Of a stretch of DNA of 64,000 nt, positions 7,979 through 17,111 are shown piece after piece; position 1 is the stretch's first letter; the number at the start of each line of letters is the position of its first letter. Location: positions 2,352,000 through 2,415,999 of the forward strand of contig NZ_CM001837.1 of the NCBI RefSeq assembly GCF_000355805.1, read 5' to 3'. Below the pieces are notes generated by a model. The model worked only from the letters and a program-made list of their open reading frames with translations, was not told where the DNA came from and did not search any database. The DNA is from Dokdonia sp. PRO95. GTDB lineage: Bacteria > Bacteroidota > Bacteroidia > Flavobacteriales > Flavobacteriaceae. Made by a program: the position numbers and the translations under genes.

Positions 7979-10144
7979 ATGAAATCGCTTTTACATATTC
8001 TCGTTTACCTAATTTGCTATCAACTAGCTGCTCAGACCGTCGTCTCAGGAAAAGTTACAGACTCAAAAGGAATACCCATAGAAGGAGCAAATATTTTTCT
8101 AGACGCGACTTATGATGGAACTAGTACTGCAGCAGATGGATCATTCTCATTTACCACGACCGAAGAGGGAACCCAACTGCTTAAAGTTACCTTCTTATCA
8201 TATGAGCCATTTGAGTTATTCATGGACGTCACAACCTTTAATAATCTTAACATTGTTTTGAGGGAAGATGTAAACTCACTAGATACGGTTGTACTTTCGG
8301 CAGGGACATTTGAGGCTAGTGATAATAGTAAAGTATCTGTGCTTAAGCCGCTTGATGTTGTGACTACGGCAAGTGCGCTAGGAGATTTTGTAGGTGCATT
8401 ACAAACACTCCCAGGTACAACCACAGTTGCAGAGGATGGTAGGCTCTTTGTACGGGGAGGAGATGCTGGAGAAACACAGATATTTATAGATGGCATACGT
8501 GTGTTTACTCCATATACACCTACAGCAAATAATACACCTACTCGTGGCAGGTATAGTCCTTTTCTTTTTGACGGGATTACATTTTCTACTGGGGGATACT
8601 CGGCCGAGTATGGTGAGGCTTTGTCAAGCGTTTTATTACTGAATACTATAGATGAACCAGATCAAAATAAGACAGATATCTCTCTCATGTCTGTAGGCGG
8701 CGGACTAGGAATTACCAGAAAATGGGAGAAGAGTTCGCTTAGTGTAAGTACATCATATATAAACCTTGCTCCCTATGTGGCATTATTTTCTAATCGTAAT
8801 AATTTTAATAAGCCTTTTCAAACCTTTTCAGGAGAAGCGGTATATCGTTACAGAACTGAAAATGGCTTGTTTAAATTATATGCAGCGGGAGACACGACAA
8901 GTTTTGACATAACGCAAGAGGATATTAATAATCCAGAAGGGTTCACGTTAGGCTTAAAAAATACCAATGTTTATGTAAACTCAAATTATACAGGTATGTT
9001 AAGTGACACCTGGAGTATACAAACAGGAGGGAGTTATACAAGTGCTCAAAATAATAGGTCACTACAATCGACTACTAATATTGATAACAAAGAAAATAGC
9101 GCACATCTTAAAGTCAAACTTAAAAAGCGTTTTTCAAACAGACTTAAACTCGCCTTTGGTGCAGAACATTTTATAACAGATTTTAAAGAAAATTTTAGTG
9201 GTTCTTTTGAAGATCAGAATATTGTAGCTGCATATGATTTTAAGAGTAATATTTCGGCAGCCTTTGTAGAAAGTGACATCATCTTCTCTCGCAATTTTGC
9301 ATTGAAGCTGGGCGCTAGGGCGAGTAATACAGATTATATGGAAAGAGTCACTTTTTCGCCTAGAGCGAGCGTAGCCTATAAAACAGGTAAGAACAGTCAG
9401 TTTTCTTTAGCGTATGGTGACTTTTATCAAAATCCGCTTAATGACTTTTTAAAATTCAGTCTTGATCTTGATGCTCAAAAGACAACACATTATATAGCAA
9501 ATTACCAGTATAGCAATAATGGCCGAATCTTTAGAGCAGAGGCGTACCGTAAGAGTTATAGTAATTTGATTACCTCTAATACTATGTTTAATAGTCCAGA
9601 GAGCGTGCTTGCAAATGATGGAAATGGCTATGCTCAGGGAGTTGATGTATTTTGGAGAGATAACACGAGTATAAAAAATATGGATTACTGGGTGAGCTAT
9701 TCCTACCTAGATTCAGAAAGGAAATACCTCAATTTTGAGGAACAAGCAAGACCGTCTTTTGCTAGTCCTCATAATCTATCAGTGGTAGGTAAGTATTTTA
9801 TTAAAGATTGGAAGTCACAGGTGGGCGTAAGCTTCCAGCATAGTTCTGGACGTACCTACACAGATAAGAATAGTGTGGGCTTTTTACAAGCAAACACGAA
9901 GTCTTTTAATAGTTTAAGTGTGAACTGGGCTTATTTATTATCACAGCAAAAGGTTCTATATTTTTCTGTAAACAATGTACTTGGATTAAGAAACATAAAT
10001 GGATATCAATATGCAGATACTCCTAGTCCGGCTGGTAACTTTGACCGCAGAGCGTTACGACCAGCAACAGATCAATTCTTTTTTGTAGGCTTTTTCTGGA
10101 CCATAAGTGATGATAAAACTAGTAACCAACTAGATAATTTATAG
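7979..10144 (+). CDS. TonB-dependent outer-membrane receptor with CarboxypepD_reg domain
   Basis: A 721-residue outer membrane receptor. From the ATG at 7979 it has a signal peptide (MKSLLHILVYLICYQLAAQ). A carboxypeptidase-regulatory-like domain follows (VVSGKVTDSKGIPIEGANIFLDATYDG), then a plug domain (LPGTTTVAEDGRLFVRGGDAGETQIFIDGIRV) and a long beta-barrel. It resembles the TonB plug receptors without a SusD partner. The final segment ends in VGFFWTIS and then DDKTSNQLDNL. The ligand cannot be read from sequence. A small lipoprotein gene follows 64 bp downstream and may be co-expressed. Confidence 0.88.
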   Translation: MKSLLHILVYLICYQLAAQTVVSGKVTDSKGIPIEGANIFLDATYDGTSTAADGSFSFTTTEEGTQLLKVTFLSYEPFELFMDVTTFNNLNIVLREDVNSLDTVVLSAGTFEASDNSKVSVLKPLDVVTTASALGDFVGALQTLPGTTTVAEDGRLFVRGGDAGETQIFIDGIRVFTPYTPTANNTPTRGRYSPFLFDGITFSTGGYSAEYGEALSSVLLLNTIDEPDQNKTDISLMSVGGGLGITRKWEKSSLSVSTSYINLAPYVALFSNRNNFNKPFQTFSGEAVYRYRTENGLFKLYAAGDTTSFDITQEDINNPEGFTLGLKNTNVYVNSNYTGMLSDTWSIQTGGSYTSAQNNRSLQSTTNIDNKENSAHLKVKLKKRFSNRLKLAFGAEHFITDFKENFSGSFEDQNIVAAYDFKSNISAAFVESDIIFSRNFALKLGARASNTDYMERVTFSPRASVAYKTGKNSQFSLAYGDFYQNPLNDFLKFSLDLDAQKTTHYIANYQYSNNGRIFRAEAYRKSYSNLITSNTMFNSPESVLANDGNGYAQGVDVFWRDNTSIKNMDYWVSYSYLDSERKYLNFEEQARPSFASPHNLSVVGKYFIKDWKSQVGVSFQHSSGRTYTDKNSVGFLQANTKSFNSLSVNWAYLLSQQKVLYFSVNNVLGLRNINGYQYADTPSPAGNFDRRALRPATDQFFFVGFFWTISDDKTSNQLDNL

Positions 10145-10208
10145 ATGTCATTTACGTTTTGAAGTAGTATTGTAAAAGAAGTATCTTAGTAAAAAATAAT
10201 TAGAGTCT

Positions 10209-10577
10209 ATGAAATATTTACTTGTTGTATGCTGTTTGCTGATGTTTGTTTCTTGTGGAGATGATGATCAACCAGACCCAATCGTAGAGATTTGTACTAC
10301 TGAAGTGGTGCCATCCTTTAGAATTACCGTAAGAAATACTGAAGATAATTCTTTACTAGAAGGAGTAAGTGTAGTGGCTAAAGATCAGCAGTTTGAGGCT
10401 ACGCTTACAGAAGAAAGTCCTGGAGTATACGTAGGACCAGATGAGCGTACGGGAAGTTATTTCTTAATTATTCAAAAAGATAACTTCCAGACCATCATTA
10501 CAGAGACCTTTATGGTAGAGGAAGATGAGTGTCATGTAATTACTGTTGCAAGATCATTTACATTACAACCACTGTAA
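10209..10577 (+). CDS. small lipoprotein with carboxypeptidase-regulatory-like fold
   Basis: A 122-residue lipoprotein: MKYLLVVCCLLMFVSC gives a type II signal with the cysteine at residue 16, followed by an acidic DDDQPDP linker. The segment FRITVRNTEDNSLLEGVSVVAKDQQFEATL suggests a beta-sandwich like CarboxypepD_reg. It sits just after the TonB receptor and ends before a clear terminator, so it is probably the receptor's accessory lipoprotein. That role is inferred from position. Confidence 0.75.
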   Translation: MKYLLVVCCLLMFVSCGDDDQPDPIVEICTTEVVPSFRITVRNTEDNSLLEGVSVVAKDQQFEATLTEESPGVYVGPDERTGSYFLIIQKDNFQTIITETFMVEEDECHVITVARSFTLQPL

Positions 10578-10601
10578 TAAATAATTTTTTTATTCATAAT
10601 G

Positions 10602-10625
10602 AAGCCCAAAGAAATCTTTGGGCTT
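10602..10625 (+). terminator. rho-independent terminator
   Basis: A 10-bp stem (AAGCCCAAAG / CTTTGGGCTT) with loop AAAT and a T-run, closing the TonB receptor and lipoprotein unit. Confidence 0.88.
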
Positions 10626-10700
10626 TTTTTATGCTTGTATGGTTGTAACAAGTAAGAGCTTATAGCTACCTATAGATACACAATCAAAAAAACAACAAGT

Positions 10701-11501
10701 ATGAATGCACATGAAATAGACTACGAGATCTTTGGAGAAGAGATGCAATATGTAGAGGTAGAGTTAGATCCGCAAGAAGGTGTAATTGCCGAGGCAGGTA
10801 GCTTTATGATGATGGAAGAAGGAATACGCATGGAAACCATTTTTGGTGACGGCTCTGCAAAGGATACTGGTGTGATGGGTAAGATTTTTGGAGCAGGAAA
10901 GCGTTTACTTACAGGAGAAAGCTTATTCATGACAGCCTTTTACAATGATGTAGTTGGTAAGAAGAAAGTAAGTTTTGCATCACCTTATCCGGGTAAAATA
11001 ATACCAATAGACCTTGATAAAATAGGAGGGAAGTTTATTTGCCAGAAAGATGCATTTCTTTGTGCGGCAAAGGGTGTTTCTGTCGGTATAGAGTTTTCAC
11101 GTAAGTTAGGAAGAGGTCTTTTTGGTGGAGAGGGTTTTATCATGCAGCGTCTAGAAGGTGATGGTATTGCATTTGTACATGCTGGAGGAACTACGCTTAA
11201 AAAGGAGCTTGCTCCAGGAGAACGTTTAAAAGTAGATACTGGGTGTATTATCGGTTTTGATAGTACAGTAAACTATGATATAGAATTTGTAGGAGGTATT
11301 AAGAATACCATTTTTGGTGGTGAGGGGCTCTTTTTTGCCACATTAAGTGGTCCTGGAACTGTGTATATACAGTCACTTCCTTTTAGTCGTCTTGCAAATC
11401 GTGTGCTGGCTATGGCTCCAAAGACGGGAGGTAAACAAAGAGGTGAAGGCTCTATACTAGGTGGTTTAGGAGATTTGCTCGATGGTGATAGTCGATTCTA
11501 G
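10701..11501 (+). CDS. AIM24 / TIGR00266 family protein
   Basis: A 266-residue protein of the AIM24-like beta-barrel family (TIGR00266), whose bacterial role is unknown. Visible family features are [12 protein letters not shown], a glycine-rich stretch [74 protein letters not shown], and the tail [16 protein letters not shown]. There is no signal peptide, so it is probably cytosolic. It is a single gene starting at the ATG at 10701. Confidence 0.9.
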   Translation: MNAHEIDYEIFGEEMQYVEVELDPQEGVIAEAGSFMMMEEGIRMETIFGDGSAKDTGVMGKIFGAGKRLLTGESLFMTAFYNDVVGKKKVSFASPYPGKIIPIDLDKIGGKFICQKDAFLCAAKGVSVGIEFSRKLGRGLFGGEGFIMQRLEGDGIAFVHAGGTTLKKELAPGERLKVDTGCIIGFDSTVNYDIEFVGGIKNTIFGGEGLFFATLSGPGTVYIQSLPFSRLANRVLAMAPKTGGKQRGEGSILGGLGDLLDGDSRF

Positions 11502-11678
11502 CGGGGCTTGCAACTTCCTATTTAACAAGTATTTAACTTAATTTTAAGAGAGCGAAATATACTCAAACACGTGTATTATCCCTTTTTATATCTTATATTT
11601 AGTGAGTTCAATATTATAAAATAACGCATATAGCATCAAACTACTTTTTATAATCTAACCCTATAAAACCCTTCGAAT

Positions 11679-11876
11679 ATGGCGAGAGCAATGTTTGAAT
11701 ACACAAAAACTATTTTAGATAAGGTAAGTTTTGATAGCTCACTATTTTGTAAAGAATTAGAGAAAGCAATTAAACGACTATTACCTTATGAAATAGATGA
11801 ACTTAGAATCTGGATCAATGCATTGATTAAAACCAATCCTGATCTCGGTCATTGTCTAATTTATTTAAAACCATAA
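11679..11876 (+). CDS. small conserved flavobacterial protein
   Basis: A 65-residue soluble protein (MARAMFEYTKTILDKVS and onward, ending HCLIYLKP) that I recognise as widespread in Flavobacteriaceae with no assigned function. It is predicted to be largely helical, with mixed charge and two cysteines. Its good terminator immediately downstream and its isolation support a real gene. Confidence 0.8.
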   Translation: MARAMFEYTKTILDKVSFDSSLFCKELEKAIKRLLPYEIDELRIWINALIKTNPDLGHCLIYLKP

Positions 11877-11902
11877 AAAAAGCCCCATTATTGGGGCTTT
11901 TT
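11877..11902. terminator. bidirectional terminator
   Basis: A 10-bp stem (AAAAAGCCCC / GGGGCTTTTT) with loop ATTATT, between the convergent 65-residue gene and the LysR-type regulator gene. Confidence 0.88.
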
Positions 11903-11921
11903 TACTATAAAATTATAAGTC

Positions 11922-12860
11922 TTATTTTGAAATAGGACTTATAATTTGAACGTTTTGAAAGGTAATAGCACCTTTTACTACGCCAGCAATGGTTGACCTT
12001 AGGGCTTCTATAATTTGTATTTTAAGTTCGCTCTTATGATAGATAATACTTATCTCCCTAGCTGGAGAAGGTTCTTTAAATGATTTAAAAAGCTCTTGCT
12101 CTTTTACAGGTATGTCAAGTGTGTGCAAGTAAGGTAAAAGCGTCATACCTAATCCTTCATTTGCTAGTTTAACGAGCGTTTCAAAACTTCCACTTTCTAA
12201 TGAGAATTTCTCATTATTCATATTTCTAGGTGTTGCACATAGATTTATTACACCATCTCTAAAACAGTGTCCGTCCTCAAGTACAAGCATGTCTTGCATA
12301 TCTAGATCTGTGGTCTCTAAGATTTCCTTATTGTTGAGTCTATGATTTTGTGGTACATAGGCAACAAAGGGTTCGTAATAAAGAGGTCTCTCTTTAATCA
12401 TAGGGTTTTCAAGAGGAGTAGCAGCAATGGCTGCGTCTAGATGACCTTCCTCAAGCTTTTCCATGATTTGATCTGTGTTAAGCTCTTCAATCTTGAGTTT
12501 AACCTTTGGGTATTTTTTTATAAAATTAGTGAGAAACATAGGAAGTAGCGTAGGCATTACTGTAGGGATCACTCCCAGTTTAAACTCTCCTCCTATATAG
12601 CCCTTTTGTTGATCTACAATATCAGTAATACGATTTGCCTCGTTAACAATATTACGTGCTTGGTGTACAATTTTTGATCCTATTTCTGTAAGTTCTATGG
12701 GCTTCTTACTACGGTCAAAAATAAGGATGTCTAGTTCATCCTCAAGCTTTTGTATTTGCATACTTAGCGTGGGCTGAGTAACAAATGTCTTTTGCGCTGC
12801 TCTAGTAAAATTTTGGTGCTCTGCTACCGCAAGCACGTATTTGAGTTGAGTGATAGTCAT
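11922..12860 (-). CDS. oxyR: OxyR-like hydrogen-peroxide-sensing LysR regulator
   Basis: A 312-residue LysR-type transcriptional regulator. The winged HTH is at residues 1-60 (MTITQLKYVLAVAEHQNFTRAAQ, VTQPTLSMQIQKLED) and the effector domain follows. The sequence GHCFRDGVINLC places cysteines at residues 199 and 208, the same numbers and CX8C spacing as the peroxide-sensing disulfide of Escherichia coli OxyR. That makes it a redox sensor rather than a small-ligand LysR. No catalase or peroxidase gene lies beside it. A TACTTTTG -7-like box lies upstream at 12877-12884 on the minus strand, without a well-spaced TTG. Confidence 0.9.
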   Translation of the reverse strand: MTITQLKYVLAVAEHQNFTRAAQKTFVTQPTLSMQIQKLEDELDILIFDRSKKPIELTEIGSKIVHQARNIVNEANRITDIVDQQKGYIGGEFKLGVIPTVMPTLLPMFLTNFIKKYPKVKLKIEELNTDQIMEKLEEGHLDAAIAATPLENPMIKERPLYYEPFVAYVPQNHRLNNKEILETTDLDMQDMLVLEDGHCFRDGVINLCATPRNMNNEKFSLESGSFETLVKLANEGLGMTLLPYLHTLDIPVKEQELFKSFKEPSPAREISIIYHKSELKIQIIEALRSTIAGVVKGAITFQNVQIISPISK

Positions 12861-12946
12861 GTTGTAATTTATAACACAAAAGTAAGAAAATCATTGAGTG
12901 TACCTATGTACAACATCAATTTATAAGTTTTTTCTTATAGCAAAAA

Positions 12947-12972
12947 AAAGCCAACAGATTACTGCTGGCTTT
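12947..12972 (-). terminator. terminator of the DUF2141 gene
   Basis: A hairpin with outer stem AAAGCCA / TGGCTTT and inner CAG / CTG pairs around one mismatch. It is followed by a T-run on the minus strand, just beyond the stop at 12993. Confidence 0.65.
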
Positions 12973-12992
12973 GTCATATGAAGAAACTAATA

Positions 12993-13409
12993 TTACATTT
13001 TAATTTCTAGTTGTACATCTTCTGTACCTACCGTAAATTTTGCATTGTTCCAGCTAGGAGGTCCAAAGCCTGTACCACTACCAGAAGTTGCATAATCTTC
13101 TTTAGGCATCCCGTTTGCTTCAAAATCCATACGGTTATTTCCATTTTGATCATGTAGCGTTATAATTCCGTAATCTCCAGGTTGTACATTTTCAAAAACT
13201 AAGGTAACCTTATTGTTTTCTGGTGTTGCTGCTTGAGAAGCCAAAGGCGCTGCCTTCATAAAAGTTGCCTCGTTATATAGTGCTGCAGAGGCAGAACCGT
13301 CATTATTAGTTAAGTTAGGAATGGTTACCGTGATGGTAACTCCTTTTGTTTCTTGTCCAAAAGAAATTGTTGAAACAGCTGCGAGTAATAAAAAGATAAT
13401 TGTTCTCAT
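12993..13409 (-). CDS. DUF2141-family secreted protein
   Basis: A 138-residue exported protein from the ATG at 13407-13409 (MRTIIFLLLAAVSTISFGQ, Sec signal peptide). The body matches the DUF2141 beta-sandwich: VTITVTIPNLTNNDGSASAALYN, VQPGDYGIITLHDQNGNNRMDFEANGMPKEDYATS. An upstream in-frame start would add 29 residues with no signal-like character and would span a damaged copy of the palindrome, so I reject it. Its function is unknown. Confidence 0.82.
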   Translation of the reverse strand: MRTIIFLLLAAVSTISFGQETKGVTITVTIPNLTNNDGSASAALYNEATFMKAAPLASQAATPENNKVTLVFENVQPGDYGIITLHDQNGNNRMDFEANGMPKEDYATSGSGTGFGPPSWNNAKFTVGTEDVQLEIKM

Positions 13410-13464
13410 AATTGGTAGTATTAGATAGTTATTGTTTTTTGTTGATGATGTAAATGTATCATCA

Positions 13465-13480
13465 CGCTTTCGCGAAAACA
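13465..13480. repeat. interspersed palindrome, degraded copy
   Basis: CGCTTTCGCGAAAACA: the core TTTCGCGAAA is intact but the right arm is altered. Upstream of the DUF2141 gene. Confidence 0.8.
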
Positions 13481-13557
13481 ATCTTCCATTACCCAACTGT
13501 AAAAATCAATGACCGAACTGTAAAAATTTGGAATCTAAATCCGTTTGCAGCTATTTA

Positions 13558-14526
13558 TCAGTATACTAGTCCAATATTTTTTCTAACGTTATCTAGCATT
13601 TTAATAAGATCTGTACTCTTGCGGAAAGTCATAATATCACTCTCTATTTTATTACTTTCCAGCATTTTCTGGCAGTGCAGTATCTCATAATGATACCCAT
13701 TTACACCTTTTGGAATTGGGAAATCATATGTTTTTGAAGTACCATTGGTAATGATCGTCACATTGGTTGGCTCATGAAAACGGCTGTTTATCTGTATTTC
13801 GCCATGTTCTAAAGTAATGTTACAAGTAGTGTCTGTTTTCTCATCAATAGCCGAAAATAACTCTGCTTCTAATTGATTAGGATATTCTAATTGCATGGAG
13901 CAATGATGATCTACACCTGTGGGACCTATTAAAGCCTGAGCACTTATATTTTCAGTATATCCTAAAAGTGTTAGTGCGGTAAACACTGGGTAAATGCCTA
14001 CATCTAGTAAACTACCGCCACCAAGTGATTTATTATACAGTCGGGCATTTACATCATAAATTGCATCAAAACCAAAATCGGCAGTAAGGTTTGTAATCTT
14101 TCCTAAATCTCCATTTTTAACCGTATCAAGTACAAATTGATAATGAGGTAAGAAGTTTGTCCACAGGGCTTCCATTAAAAAGATTTGTTGCGCTTTCGCG
14201 AAAGCAATCATTTCCTCAACTTCTTCAAGATTCATGGCAAAAGCTTTCTCGCAAAGCACTGCTTTCTTATGCTTGAGACATAAAAACGTTTGCTCTTTGT
14301 GAAACATGTGAGGTGTAGCAATGTAAACGATATCTACTTTAGGATCTAGAAGCATTTCTTCATAGCTACCATATGCGATAGTCGCGTTATGAGTATCCTT
14401 AAAAGCCGTTGCATTGTCAAGATTTCTACTTGCTACAGCATAAAGATGTGCACCTTGAGTAAGTTGTACATCGTTCGCAAATTTGTCAGCTATTTTTCCA
14501 CAGCCTAGTATTGCCCAGTTGGTCAT
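13558..14526 (-). CDS. Gfo/Idh/MocA-family oxidoreductase
   Basis: A 322-residue NAD(P)-dependent dehydrogenase. Rossmann start WAILGCGKIADKFANDVQLTQGAHLYAVASR, then VDIVYIATPHMFHKEQTFLCLKHKKAVLCEKAFAMN, where the usual EKP is EKA. The C-terminal catalytic domain shows GGGSLLDVGIYP. Substrate is unknown; the closest functional subgroup may be diol or sugar dehydrogenases. An in-frame palindrome at 14191-14206 encodes AFAKA. It lies 14 bp after the TPR lipoprotein gene, so they may be co-transcribed. Confidence 0.85.
   Translation of the reverse strand: MTNWAILGCGKIADKFANDVQLTQGAHLYAVASRNLDNATAFKDTHNATIAYGSYEEMLLDPKVDIVYIATPHMFHKEQTFLCLKHKKAVLCEKAFAMNLEEVEEMIAFAKAQQIFLMEALWTNFLPHYQFVLDTVKNGDLGKITNLTADFGFDAIYDVNARLYNKSLGGGSLLDVGIYPVFTALTLLGYTENISAQALIGPTGVDHHCSMQLEYPNQLEAELFSAIDEKTDTTCNITLEHGEIQINSRFHEPTNVTIITNGTSKTYDFPIPKGVNGYHYEILHCQKMLESNKIESDIMTFRKSTDLIKMLDNVRKNIGLVY
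14191..14206. repeat. interspersed palindrome, 15 of 16
   Basis: CGCTTTCGCGAAAGCA, in frame in the Gfo/Idh/MocA gene and read as AFAKA on the minus strand. Confidence 0.92.
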
Positions 14527-14540
14527 CGTTGTTTGTGATT

Positions 14541-15254
14541 TTAATCATTATTCATACACACCTGTCTGAATATCATTCTTGATTCTTGATTACCTAATTT
14601 AATAGATCTAGCAAAATTTAAACAAGAATTAATAGTATCTCTTTTACCAAGATATGCTTTACCTAAGAGTCGAGTTGCATCTTCCTTGTAATCCTTCAGT
14701 TTTACTACCCTTGCCAAATCGTCAATAACAGAATCATAATTTTGTAGTTGGATATTTGACAGAGATTTGTAATATAGAATCGCTAAATCATCAATATTAT
14801 ATGAAGCATCATTATCATATAATCTAGGATGCCAATTTGTATTAATTACAATTCCGTTGCCATCATTGTCTATATGAGCTTTTCTAGCACCAATAGTTTT
14901 AAGTGATTCATTAAAGTAGTTTACTGCTATTTGATGTTCACCAAAGGTTTGAAAATTTAATGCTATATAAAAATATGCTGCTGTATTATCAGGATCAAAA
15001 CCTAATACTAATTTGTAATCCTCTGTCGCTCCTATAGAATCGTTTAATAAAGTTTTATAATGTGCTCTGTTGAACAGTGCTGGTCTAAAGTTAGGTTTCT
15101 GATTTATTGCTTTATCTAAACTTTTTATTGCATTTCTAAAATCATCTTTTTCAGCGTATTGAAATGATTCTTCATAATAAGCTTCAGGAGGTAAAAAGTT
15201 ACAGCAAACAAGAAAAAAATAAAGCATTACTGATAATAAAGTCTCTTTAATCAT
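14541..15254 (-). CDS. TPR-repeat lipoprotein
   Basis: A 237-residue protein with a hydrophobic N-terminus ending LVCC, a plausible lipobox. Tetratricopeptide-like helices follow: YYEESFQYAEKDDFRNAIKSLDKAINQKPNFRPALFNRAHYKTLL and TAAYFYIALNFQTFGEHQIAVNYFNESLK. It is probably a cell-envelope scaffold. Its composition is AT-rich compared with its neighbours. No partner can be named. Confidence 0.7.
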   Translation of the reverse strand: MIKETLLSVMLYFFLVCCNFLPPEAYYEESFQYAEKDDFRNAIKSLDKAINQKPNFRPALFNRAHYKTLLNDSIGATEDYKLVLGFDPDNTAAYFYIALNFQTFGEHQIAVNYFNESLKTIGARKAHIDNDGNGIVINTNWHPRLYDNDASYNIDDLAILYYKSLSNIQLQNYDSVIDDLARVVKLKDYKEDATRLLGKAYLGKRDTINSCLNFARSIKLGNQESRMIFRQVCMNND

Positions 15255-15263
15255 AATTAATCA

Positions 15264-15279
15264 CATTTTCGCGAAAGCA
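15264..15279. repeat. interspersed palindrome, partial copy
   Basis: CATTTTCGCGAAAGCA: intact 10-bp core, altered left arm, in the short gap upstream of the TPR lipoprotein. Confidence 0.8.
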
Positions 15280-15292
15280 TAATTACACATTG

Positions 15293-17002
15293 CTACTCAT
15301 CTTGAGAACCTCCAAAGCTTACTTGTAGTAGCATTGCTAGTCCCATTACGAGGGCGCATCCTACAACGTTGAGCCATAAATACGGGAATTCTATAATCTC
15401 AAAATGTATGAGTCCGTAAACGATAATAATAATTACTTGCGTGATGAGTGCTGCTATGAAAACGGCATTACTTTTTACAAATTTGATAAAGAATGCAAGT
15501 AAGAATATCCCAAGAATATTACCGTAAAAGATAGAACCTATAATATTTACTAGCTGGATTAAGTTTTCAAATAGACTTGCCGTACAAGCCACGATAATTG
15601 CGAGCACGCCCCACATGAGTGTAAAGCCTTTTGTGCTGCGCACGTAATGTCTGTCTGTCATAGTTCCCTTATAATTACGCTTGTAAAGATCTACAGCGGT
15701 GGTGGCTCCTAGTGCATTAAGTTCTGACGCGGTAGATGACATTGCAGCGCTGAGTATTACAGCAAGTAGTAAGCCTATTAGTCCGTTAGGAAGGTTGTTG
15801 AGTATAAAGTGTATAAAGACGTAATCCTTGTCGTTATTTTCTACCTCTGGAGCGGCTTTTGCTATGAGCACTTTACCTACAGATCTTATTTCTTTATCAA
15901 TACCTTCGTATTTATCTATTAAGGATTTTTGAGTGCCGTCTTCTTCATAAATATCTAGAGTAGGATCCTGAGCATAATTAAAGGCAGCTTCTTTTTGATT
16001 GTTTTGGTTTTGTGCAAGTTGTTGTTCTAGGGATTCAAATTCGCTTGCATAGATTGATGTTTTTACGGCTTCGGTCGCGGCAGGGTTAAAATGTAGCGGC
16101 GCACTATTAAACTGATAAAAAACAAAAACCATAACTCCTACTAGGAGAATAAAGAACTGCATTGGGATTTTTAAGGCTCCGTTAAAGAGAAGACCCATTT
16201 GCATTTCCTTTACATTCTTCCCAGAAAGGTAGCGTTGCACCTGACTCTGATCTGTACCAAAATAGGAGAGCATTAAAAAAGTACCCCCTAATAAGCCAGT
16301 CCACACCGTGTATCTATTGCTTAAATCAAAAGAGAAGTCTAATAGATTCATTTTTTCTCCAGCACCTGCGATGCTTAAGGCATCTGTAAAACTGATGTCC
16401 TCCGGAAGTTTATCAAGAATGAGATAAAAGGCAATTGCCATACCGGCGAAAATCACTGCCATTTGCTGCTTCTGAGTAATGCTAACTGCTTTCGTACCAC
16501 CAGAAACGGTATAGATAATCACTACAATCCCTATGATAATATTGAGCATAGTGAGATCCCAACCCAATACCGCCGAAAGGATAATTGCTGGAGCATAAAT
16601 AGTAATCCCTGCAGCGAGACTACGCTGTATTAAAAATAAAATAGCTGCGAGTGATCTCGTTTTTAAATCAAAACGACTTTCTAGATATTCATAGGCTGTA
16701 AAAACCTTTAGCCTGTGATAGATAGGGATAAAAACCAAACAAATCACAATCATAGCAATAGGAAGCCCAAAATAAAACTGGACAAACCCCATACCGTCAT
16801 AAAATCCCTGACCTGTGGTAGATAAAAAAGTGATGGCACTTGCTTGTGTAGCCATTACAGAAAGGCCTACCGTCCACCATTTTGAGGTATTACCACCTCT
16901 TATATATTCTTCTGCGTTCTTACTTCCTTGTGTTTTATAGGTGCCGTAAACAACTATAAAAATGAGCGTGAATGCTAGTACTGCCCAGTCTATTATTTCC
17001 AT
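15293..17002 (-). CDS. sodium:solute symporter (SSS family)
   Basis: A 569-residue membrane transporter with 13-14 hydrophobic helices. SSS hallmarks are YIRGGNTSKWWTVGLSVMATQASAITFLSTTGQGFYDGMGFVQFYFG and LLGGTFLMLSYFGTDQSQVQRYLSGKN. A charged cytoplasmic insert lies around residues 315-380. It starts 1 bp after a 35-residue membrane protein gene, which itself overlaps the PIG-L deacetylase gene. This predicts uptake of a solute processed by the deacetylase, such as an amino sugar or glycoconjugate; the substrate is inferred. Confidence 0.88.
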   Translation of the reverse strand: MEIIDWAVLAFTLIFIVVYGTYKTQGSKNAEEYIRGGNTSKWWTVGLSVMATQASAITFLSTTGQGFYDGMGFVQFYFGLPIAMIVICLVFIPIYHRLKVFTAYEYLESRFDLKTRSLAAILFLIQRSLAAGITIYAPAIILSAVLGWDLTMLNIIIGIVVIIYTVSGGTKAVSITQKQQMAVIFAGMAIAFYLILDKLPEDISFTDALSIAGAGEKMNLLDFSFDLSNRYTVWTGLLGGTFLMLSYFGTDQSQVQRYLSGKNVKEMQMGLLFNGALKIPMQFFILLVGVMVFVFYQFNSAPLHFNPAATEAVKTSIYASEFESLEQQLAQNQNNQKEAAFNYAQDPTLDIYEEDGTQKSLIDKYEGIDKEIRSVGKVLIAKAAPEVENNDKDYVFIHFILNNLPNGLIGLLLAVILSAAMSSTASELNALGATTAVDLYKRNYKGTMTDRHYVRSTKGFTLMWGVLAIIVACTASLFENLIQLVNIIGSIFYGNILGIFLLAFFIKFVKSNAVFIAALITQVIIIIVYGLIHFEIIEFPYLWLNVVGCALVMGLAMLLQVSFGGSQDE

Positions 17003-17003
17003 A

Positions 17004-17111
17004 TTAAGAGAATGAGGTCATTAATAGATAAAACACGATAACGTAAGCTAGATTAACCAGCAGTACTATGGTGTACTTCTTTTTCCATGGGTATTTGGAT
17101 ACATTTTTCAT
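17004..17111 (-). CDS. 35-residue single-pass membrane protein
   Basis: A short gene: ATG at 17109-17111, stop at 17004-17006. The protein is basic at the N-terminus (MKNVSKYPWKKKY) followed by one hydrophobic helix (TIVLLVNLAYVIVFYLL). Its start overlaps the PIG-L stop by 4 nt (ATGA) and its stop lies 1 nt before the symporter start, so it is embedded in a coupled operon. This context is the main evidence that it is real. It could be a small accessory subunit of the symporter. Confidence 0.72.
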   Translation of the reverse strand: MKNVSKYPWKKKYTIVLLVNLAYVIVFYLLMTSFS

